From the NCBI RefSeq assembly GCF_900112455.1, contig NZ_FOLT01000003.1, forward strand, positions 124,001 to 188,000: a stretch of DNA of 64,000 nt. The letters run 5' to 3'. The DNA comes from Alkalibacterium subtropicum. Lineage in GTDB: Bacteria; Bacillota; Bacilli; Lactobacillales; Carnobacteriaceae_A. Made by a program: the position numbers and the translations under genes. This document shows, in pieces, positions 59,060 through 64,000 of this stretch. The notes below the pieces were generated by a model. That model ran no database searches. It was not told the origin of the DNA and was given only the letters and a program-made list of their open reading frames with translations. Position 1 is the first letter of the stretch; each line of letters opens with the position of its first letter.

Positions 59060-59390
59060 TTCTAGCACTTATAAGTGTGCCATTCGACAGGTAGGGACCC
59101 GGACAGCCGTTCTAAGTGTCGAGTTCGAGGTACTTCGGTAAGTAGGCTGCCATAGACTGAATGTAATAGCTGAAGTTGCCTGCCATTCGACACTTACAGT
59201 TGATCATATCGTTCCTAACTACCGAACGAGAGCTTTTTCGGTAAGTAGGTTCTGAGCCTCTGATCCAAAGTGTCGAACCATGCTTATATTCGTCAGGTAG
59301 CGCCCCCTTTTATCCACCTAATTACTGAACCTGACGGATTTCGGTAACTAGGTGCTTATACTTGCTGTCTAACTACCGAATGCTCCATTA
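59060..59390. repeat. Composite hairpin array, family D, copy 2
   Basis: Carries the same words as 43338-43745: CTAAGTGTCGA, CATTCGACACTTA, TTCGGTAAGTAGG, CCTAACTACCGAA and TTCGGTAACTAGG, arranged as successive inverted pairs. No cap hairpin is obvious. The gap 59007-59481 contains no gene. Confidence 0.7.
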
Positions 59391-59420
59391 TAGCCTTTCA
59401 AAGGAATTCATTCACACAAA

Positions 59421-59457
59421 GAAAAATCCGGAAGAGCTTAAAGGCTCTTCCGGATTT
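59421..59457 (-). terminator. Terminator of the MscS-like gene
   Basis: AAATCCGGAAGAGC/GCTCTTCCGGATTT with TTTTTC on the minus strand. Confidence 0.92.
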
Positions 59458-59481
59458 CTTCTTATTGCTTTTAACTCTTAA

Positions 59482-60759
59482 TTATAGATTCGATTTGTCG
59501 CTTGAGGAGCTGCCTGGTTTTGAGCTTTCTTTATCGATTTTCTGGTCAGCGCGCTCCAGTTGTTTTCTGGCAAAGTCGCGGCCGCCCAAACCGAATGAGA
59601 TAGCAAATGCTACGGCTAACCCACCGATGATGAATAAGAAAGCAAGGTTTACAATGTTAGAACCGAAGTTCAGCTGGTCTAATGCCATGAATAAGGCAAA
59701 GACGATCACAATATATTTGACTAATTCTCCGGCAAACTTGCTGCCTGTTGAGCTCTTAATAGCGGACGCCAGCATTTTTCCTCCAATAAATGCCAGTCCG
59801 ATAATGATCGCTGCGAATAAAATGTTCGGCAAGTAAGCAATGACGGCTGAAACGATACTGTTCAGCATTTCCAGATTGAGGGCATTCAATGCTTCAACAA
59901 GGAAGAATAGTCCGATCAATGCTGCTACTGTGTTGCCGATGATTTTAGCTAAGTCAAGGTTCATGTTCCCTGATTTGTTCAGGTAAGAAGAGTACTTGTT
60001 GAAGCCTGTACCTCTTAGCAAGTCAGTAAGCATGTCTCCAGTAAATTTGGCTATGACGACACCCACGGCAAGCAGGACGATCGCTACCAGAATGTTTGGA
60101 ATGGCATTAAGGATGGAATTGAGTACTTCGCTGATCGGTTCAGCGATCGTGTCGATGTTGAGCACATCCAGTGCCATGAGGATGATCGGGATGAGGATAA
60201 GCACATAAACAGTGTTGGCCAGTACTGATGCCAGGGTCTGCTTATTGTCTTTTACTTTGTCTGCATCCATATCATCGTCATTGGTTGATCCAGCGAACTT
60301 GCTCATCATTCTGTCAATGTTCGCTGCCACACCAAGGTTATAGACTAAGTTCTTAACGAATTTAGCTACGTAGAACCCTAACACTAGTATGATTAGGGCT
60401 GCAATGATGTTGGGCAGGAAGGCCAGGGCTGTATCGATCATATTGGTTACAGGTTCGCCGATCGACTCCAGTCCGAATGTGGCAAAAATACCGGGCAAGA
60501 ATAATACCCAAACTAAGAAATACCCCACTTTACCTAACGCTATGACCATTGAATTGCCCTGATCGTTGGTGTCTGCTGCTCCCCACCGTGCCAGCTTACC
60601 TGACAAGTTGGTTGCGTCCAGTCCTTTGACTATGGCTTTCTTGACCAATGTTGCCACAATCCATGCAACAAGGATCAGCAGGATCCCCATCAGCAACTGC
60701 GGCAAATAATCGATGAAATTCGCCAGTGCATTTTCGAACGAATTAGCTATGTTATCCAT
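59482..60759 (-). CDS. Mechanosensitive-channel-like protein with conserved TM-helix repeats (PF05552 type)
   Basis: 425 residues. About ten to twelve helices are built from several copies of a repeat reading AxLPNIxxAxIILxxG (near 113-131, 225-245 and 315-335), and the protein ends with GLGGRDFARKQLERA and a polar S/K tail. These proteins (CmpX-like) have MscS relationships but lack the large cytoplasmic MscS vestibule, so channel activity is an inference. GGAGT precedes the ATG. Confidence 0.85.
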   Translation of the reverse strand: MDNIANSFENALANFIDYLPQLLMGILLILVAWIVATLVKKAIVKGLDATNLSGKLARWGAADTNDQGNSMVIALGKVGYFLVWVLFLPGIFATFGLESIGEPVTNMIDTALAFLPNIIAALIILVLGFYVAKFVKNLVYNLGVAANIDRMMSKFAGSTNDDDMDADKVKDNKQTLASVLANTVYVLILIPIILMALDVLNIDTIAEPISEVLNSILNAIPNILVAIVLLAVGVVIAKFTGDMLTDLLRGTGFNKYSSYLNKSGNMNLDLAKIIGNTVAALIGLFFLVEALNALNLEMLNSIVSAVIAYLPNILFAAIIIGLAFIGGKMLASAIKSSTGSKFAGELVKYIVIVFALFMALDQLNFGSNIVNLAFLFIIGGLAVAFAISFGLGGRDFARKQLERADQKIDKESSKPGSSSSDKSNL

Positions 60760-60854
60760 TAATAACCGACTCCTTTTCCTTTAATTTTGTTCTTATCTGA
60801 ACAGTTCAAGTATATCGCTCACTGTATATTTCGCCAAATAATATGCATTGATAC

Positions 60855-60886
60855 AAAAAACATCCCTGTATAAAAACAAGGATGTC
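60855..60886 (-). terminator. Terminator of degV
   Basis: ACATCCtTG/CAgGGATGT stem with TTTTTTG on the minus strand. Confidence 0.82.
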
Positions 60887-60893
60887 TTACCTA

Positions 60894-61772
60894 TTATTCT
60901 TCTATATACATATAGTTTTCTGGTTTTTCATCCAGATAAAAGACGCCGACGCCTCCGATACCCAAATGGGCCGCAAGCACTGCGCCGATGTCGAAAATCT
61001 GTACTGAGGCTTCGGGCAGGGCTTCCTTGACCATGGCTTCCAGTTTAAGCGCCATTCCATAATCATTGACGTGACTGATAGTAATCAGCTGATCGGTAAA
61101 GGACCCGACACCTTTTTTCATGTCTTTGATGATCCGCTTATAGATGCGTTCCTGTCCGCGCACCAGTTTCTTCAGATAAATGCCTGTTTCATTGACAGAC
61201 AGATACGGTTTGATGTTCAGGGCATCTCCGGCAGACCCGGCCACTTTCGGAAGCCGTCCGCCTTTGACGAGCCACATGAGATTATTCAGCGTGAAATGAT
61301 ACTGGATATGCTCGGCGTTCCATTTCGTCTGCTGAACGATCGTTTCAAAATCCCGTTCGTTCTTCACCATCTCCATAGCCTGAAGTGCTAAAAGGGCTCC
61401 CCCGCCGGATCCGCCTTTAGAATCGATGACGGCAATATTCATATCTGGATAGGTGCTGCGGTATTCTTCCACCACCGTCCGGGCGACCTGGTGCGTTCCG
61501 GAAAACTGACTGTAAATGGTGATGTAGATCACATCATCCCCCTGTGTACTGGCTTTATCCAGCATATCTAAAATGGCTTTCGGTGAGACCTGGGAGGTCT
61601 TTGGCAGGATGCCCTGTGCCATTTTTTCATGGACCTCTTCAAGTGAAATCTCCACCTGATCCAGATGATCTTTTTCATCGATGATGACGCTCAACGGTAA
61701 AAAGTCGTAGTCATAGGTTTCTTTCATGTAATCATTCTGGTCGATCCCTGAGTCAATAACTATTCTAATCAT
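60894..61772 (-). CDS. DegV family fatty-acid-binding protein
   Basis: 292 residues. VIDSGIDQNDYMKETYDYDFLPLSVII opens the DegV fold. TSQVSPKAILDML, YITIYSQFSGTHQVAR and VIDSKGGSGGGALLALQA are the fatty-acid carboxylate-binding regions. FakB-type members present fatty acids to FakA kinase for phospholipid synthesis. GGAGAA precedes the ATG. Short gaps link it with the next two upstream genes on the same strand. Confidence 0.92.
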   Translation of the reverse strand: MIRIVIDSGIDQNDYMKETYDYDFLPLSVIIDEKDHLDQVEISLEEVHEKMAQGILPKTSQVSPKAILDMLDKASTQGDDVIYITIYSQFSGTHQVARTVVEEYRSTYPDMNIAVIDSKGGSGGGALLALQAMEMVKNERDFETIVQQTKWNAEHIQYHFTLNNLMWLVKGGRLPKVAGSAGDALNIKPYLSVNETGIYLKKLVRGQERIYKRIIKDMKKGVGSFTDQLITISHVNDYGMALKLEAMVKEALPEASVQIFDIGAVLAAHLGIGGVGVFYLDEKPENYMYIEE

Positions 61773-61792
61773 GCATTTCTCCTTGTATGAAC

Positions 61793-62404
61793 TTAATTAA
61801 GTATTTGTCTTATTTCTTCCGGGCTTACCGGGTCATCAAAATAGCGATTCCAGATTTTCTGAAGGTGCGCCACCGAAACGTTCCCGTAGATCGCCAGGGA
61901 TTTTTCTTTCCAGCTGTTCAGCAGTTCGGCTTTTCTGTCCCCTTCATGGGAAGGTGCTTTTCTGGCGGTGCCCCTGTTAAGTATTTCATTCGTTTCACTG
62001 TCCAGATCCATGCGGTCCTTGACGCTGAACAGGATATCTTCCGGGATCAGCAGCAGGATGCCGTCTCCATCACGGGCGACGAAGAAGAATCCTTTTATTA
62101 TCAGCGGGATAAAGCCCACGATCTCACTCAAGTCACTGACCCGGTAAACGTTTGTCTCCCGGTCAGGCAGACGCTCAAGGACCTCTTTCAGCACGGGATG
62201 ATAGATCGTCTCGGCCAGCTCAGTGATTTTTTCGGAGAGTATGGCTGATATCTTCGTCTTGTTCCAGCTTTTTCTGACAGCCACGGACTGGCTCTCGGCT
62301 AGTTCCAGCAGGTCTGCTTTCGTGTGACCTTTCAGTAGATCGAACAGTTCGGTCTCTCCATCTTTCCATTTGATAAATGACACATTTTCAGGTGTATTAG
62401 TCAT
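61793..62404 (-). CDS. Uncharacterised protein (203 aa) with Rho-N/SAP-like N-terminal segment
   Basis: The start at 62402-62404 follows AAAGGA by 7 nt. Residues of about 22-65 (LLKGHTKADLLELAESQSVAVRKSW...) resemble the helix-turn-helix Rho-N/SAP-like motif seen in nucleic-acid-binding proteins. The middle (SDLSEIVGFIPLIIKGFFFVARDG) is a mixed alpha/beta domain and the C-terminus is helical. No family recognised with confidence. It is 20 bp upstream of degV on the same strand, so probably co-transcribed. Confidence 0.75.
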   Translation of the reverse strand: MTNTPENVSFIKWKDGETELFDLLKGHTKADLLELAESQSVAVRKSWNKTKISAILSEKITELAETIYHPVLKEVLERLPDRETNVYRVSDLSEIVGFIPLIIKGFFFVARDGDGILLLIPEDILFSVKDRMDLDSETNEILNRGTARKAPSHEGDRKAELLNSWKEKSLAIYGNVSVAHLQKIWNRYFDDPVSPEEIRQILN

Positions 62405-62453
62405 GATGATGTCCTTTCCTTTCATCGTTTATCTTTCACGCACTGACTTCTGA

Positions 62454-62735
62454 TCATGCTTCGATCCAGTTGAAATCAAGGATCTCCACTTCATAGTTTT
62501 CTTCGATTTCCCTGAGTGCGGCTTCCAGTCTCCTGCGGCAGAGCATGCGGTCGTTCCCGACGATACCGAAACCGATCACGGCTTTATTGTGCAGCTCCAT
62601 ATCACCCACTTCAGCAGCGGCCAAGTGGTGACGATTTTCTGTCCGTCTCAAAATGCTTTTGATGACACTGCGCTTTTCTTTCAGGGAATAGGAATCGAAG
62701 ATCAATAGGGTTACTTCTACGCCCATCAGGACCAT
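62454..62735 (-). CDS. DUF503 family protein (YlxP-like)
   Basis: 93 residues starting MVLMGVEVTLLIFDSYSLKEKRSVIKSIL, which is the DUF503/YlxP signature, followed by HHLAAAEVGDMELHNKAVIGFGIVGND. YlxP-like proteins are small ribosome-associated factors normally encoded next to infB and rbfA. Here the gene lies apart from those. GGAGG lies 8 nt before the ATG. It probably leads a three-gene unit with the 203-aa protein and degV. Confidence 0.9.
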   Translation of the reverse strand: MVLMGVEVTLLIFDSYSLKEKRSVIKSILRRTENRHHLAAAEVGDMELHNKAVIGFGIVGNDRMLCRRRLEAALREIEENYEVEILDFNWIEA

Positions 62736-62977
62736 TCCTGCTGCCTCCTTGCTGATTATCGTATCCAGTCTATCTCAGTCATTTCTCAGTCACTTACTCA
62801 ATTATAACATATTCCATTTTCACATAAACAGTCAACATTTTCTTGTCCGGCCTTAGGGAGGAGCACACACTATATAGTTCACGTTTCGAACATCTTACAA
62901 TAAGAGCTGTCACAAAAGAATAGACCGCCCGGCAAAGCCTCAACAGAACCCATTGGTCACATTTTTTTACGCACACC

Positions 62978-63005
62978 TTCACATTTATATGTTAAACTAT
63001 ATAAC
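62978..63005 (+). promoter_or_regulatory. Promoter of the DUF368 gene
   Basis: TTCACA (62978-62983), 16 bp, TATAAC (63000-63005), 35 bp before the ATG. The rest of 62736-63040 shows nothing recognisable. Confidence 0.55.
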
Positions 63006-63040
63006 AGTTACGTTATCATTTTATTTTTAAGGAGACTATT

Positions 63041-63967
63041 ATGCAGTATTTATGGTTAGTTATTAAAGGATTGTTTATCGGTATTTCTAATATTATTCCA
63101 GGTGTTTCCGGCGGGACGATGGCTGTGTCGTTCGGCATCTATGATGATGTCATCCATGCTTTCACTCATGTCAGAAAAGAGTTCAAGGCGAGCATGCGTG
63201 TGCTGCTGCCGCTCGTCGCAGGGGCTTTGATCGGTGTTGCCGGCTTTTCCATGGTCATCGAATGGCTGCTGGCTGAACACACGTTATACACGGCTTTTGC
63301 TTTCGTAGGTCTGATTTTAGGTGGTCTGCCTATTTTGTCCCAGTCGTTCAAAGAGAGTTTGTTTGAAACGAAACGCAAAGCGACCCCTGTCCACCTGATC
63401 CTGTTTGCGGTCTTTTTCGTCCTCGTGTCCTGGATGGGCGTGGCGGATGTTTCGGGTGGCGGACCTGAAACGATCAGCCTGGGCATCGGTCCAGTAGTCG
63501 CCCTGTTCTTTGTGGGACTCGTATCTGCCGCAGCCATGGTAGTCCCGGGGATCAGCGGCTCACTCTTGATGCTGATCATGGGGTACTATTACGCCGTCGT
63601 GTATACGATCAACGGCTTCACTACGAATCTGGCGGCCTTTAATATCACTGAGCTGATCCCTTTCACCGTGCTGCTGATCGCTTATGCTTTAGGTATGGTG
63701 GCGGGCATCATTTTGATCAGTCAAGTGATCGATTATTTCTTCACCCATTATCCGAGCTTCACCTACGCATCGATCCTCGGACTCGTCATGGCTTCACCTG
63801 TGGCAGTTATTGCCAATACAGATGCGCTGAACGATCTGACGACAGGCAATGCCGTTATTAAACTGGTCATCGCGCTGGTGATCGCTTTAGCCTGCTATGG
63901 CTTGACGTTTGCTTTAGGCAAGACCGACGATGCCACAGAAGAACTGCCCGAAGAAACACGCGCATAA
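63041..63967 (+). CDS. DUF368 membrane protein, undecaprenyl-phosphate translocase type (PopT)
   Basis: 308 residues, about nine helices. KGLFIGISNIIPGVSGGTMAVSFGIYD near the start and VSAAAMVVPGISGSLLMLIMGYYY in the middle are the paired PGVSGGT/PGISGS re-entrant motifs of DUF368. Members recycle undecaprenyl phosphate to the inner leaflet for wall synthesis. AAGGAG precedes the ATG. Single gene with its own promoter; the window ends just after it. Confidence 0.93.
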   Translation: MQYLWLVIKGLFIGISNIIPGVSGGTMAVSFGIYDDVIHAFTHVRKEFKASMRVLLPLVAGALIGVAGFSMVIEWLLAEHTLYTAFAFVGLILGGLPILSQSFKESLFETKRKATPVHLILFAVFFVLVSWMGVADVSGGGPETISLGIGPVVALFFVGLVSAAAMVVPGISGSLLMLIMGYYYAVVYTINGFTTNLAAFNITELIPFTVLLIAYALGMVAGIILISQVIDYFFTHYPSFTYASILGLVMASPVAVIANTDALNDLTTGNAVIKLVIALVIALACYGLTFALGKTDDATEELPEETRA

Positions 63968-64000
63968 TAAAACTGAACCACTTCTTTGTTTAAGTCCATA

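Noticed and set aside
62794-62982. 62-codon minus-strand ORF upstream of the DUF368 gene
   Set aside because: It overlaps the DUF368 promoter, has no ribosome binding site and an unlikely composition.

Overview
The window reads as a chromosome segment of a low-to-moderate GC Gram-positive bacterium. Strong AGGAGG-type ribosome binding sites, frequent GTG/TTG starts, Rho-independent terminators, CcpA-type cre sites, an LPxTx sorting signal, Lac/Cel-type PTS proteins, an M29 aminopeptidase and a Bacillus-type gnt locus all point to Bacillota. A carbohydrate-using member of Lactobacillales (Carnobacteriaceae-like) is my best guess; no 16S gene is present, so the genus is open.

Layout. 1-3.9 kb: end of a surface-polysaccharide cluster (Wzx-type flippase, GT2) and galE. 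3.9-5.3 kb: intergenic zone of duplicated structured repeats around a small zinc-ribbon protein. 5.3-6.3 kb: acyltransferase. 6.4-19.5 kb, all on the minus strand: a beta-glucan (probably laminarin) locus made of a cell-wall GH16, a GH94-like/GH161-type phosphorylase, an intracellular GH30, an ABC sugar importer, a LacI regulator and YesL. 20-26.5 kb: APH-like kinase, then gluconate genes (gntK, gntP, 6-phosphogluconate dehydrogenase) divergent from an RpiR regulator. 26.6-28.8 kb: cinA, map. 28.9-30.8 kb: a NERD protein between two related hairpin arrays. 30.8-37.6 kb: membrane protein, lipid kinase, GH1 6-phospho-beta-glucosidase, KdgT, flavodoxin, aldo/keto reductase, TetR. 37.9-47.7 kb: M29 aminopeptidase, ASCH, GNAT, a second aldo/keto reductase, esterase/OsmC, small membrane protein, GH3, FAD monooxygenase, tRNA-Arg. 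48-52.7 kb: YczE-like protein and a heterodimeric ABC exporter preceded by a leader peptide and terminator. 53-64 kb: tandem array, PTS EIIA/EIIB, Gfo/Idh, phosphoesterase, Na+ symporter, MscS-like channel, DegV, small conserved proteins and a DUF368 undecaprenyl-phosphate translocase.

How the sugar genes fit together. The anchored GH16 would cut beta-1,3-glucan outside, the ABC system would import oligosaccharides, GH30 would remove branches or other beta-glucosyl units, and the phosphorylase would release glucose-1-phosphate. The LacI regulator has palindromic AAGCGCTT sites before its own gene and before the importer. Gluconate and KDG genes feed the pentose-phosphate and Entner-Doudoroff-type entry points.

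The least explained content is non-coding. Most intergenic gaps above about 300 bp hold arrays of inverted repeats built from a locus-specific word. Many of these are capped by a very stable hairpin of the form CATACGCGC-loop-GCGCGTATG. Several families recur (A three times, B three times, C, D and H twice), with compensatory base changes in the stems. A second notable find is a putative ribosome-mediated attenuator (30-codon ORF plus terminator) ahead of the ABC exporter.
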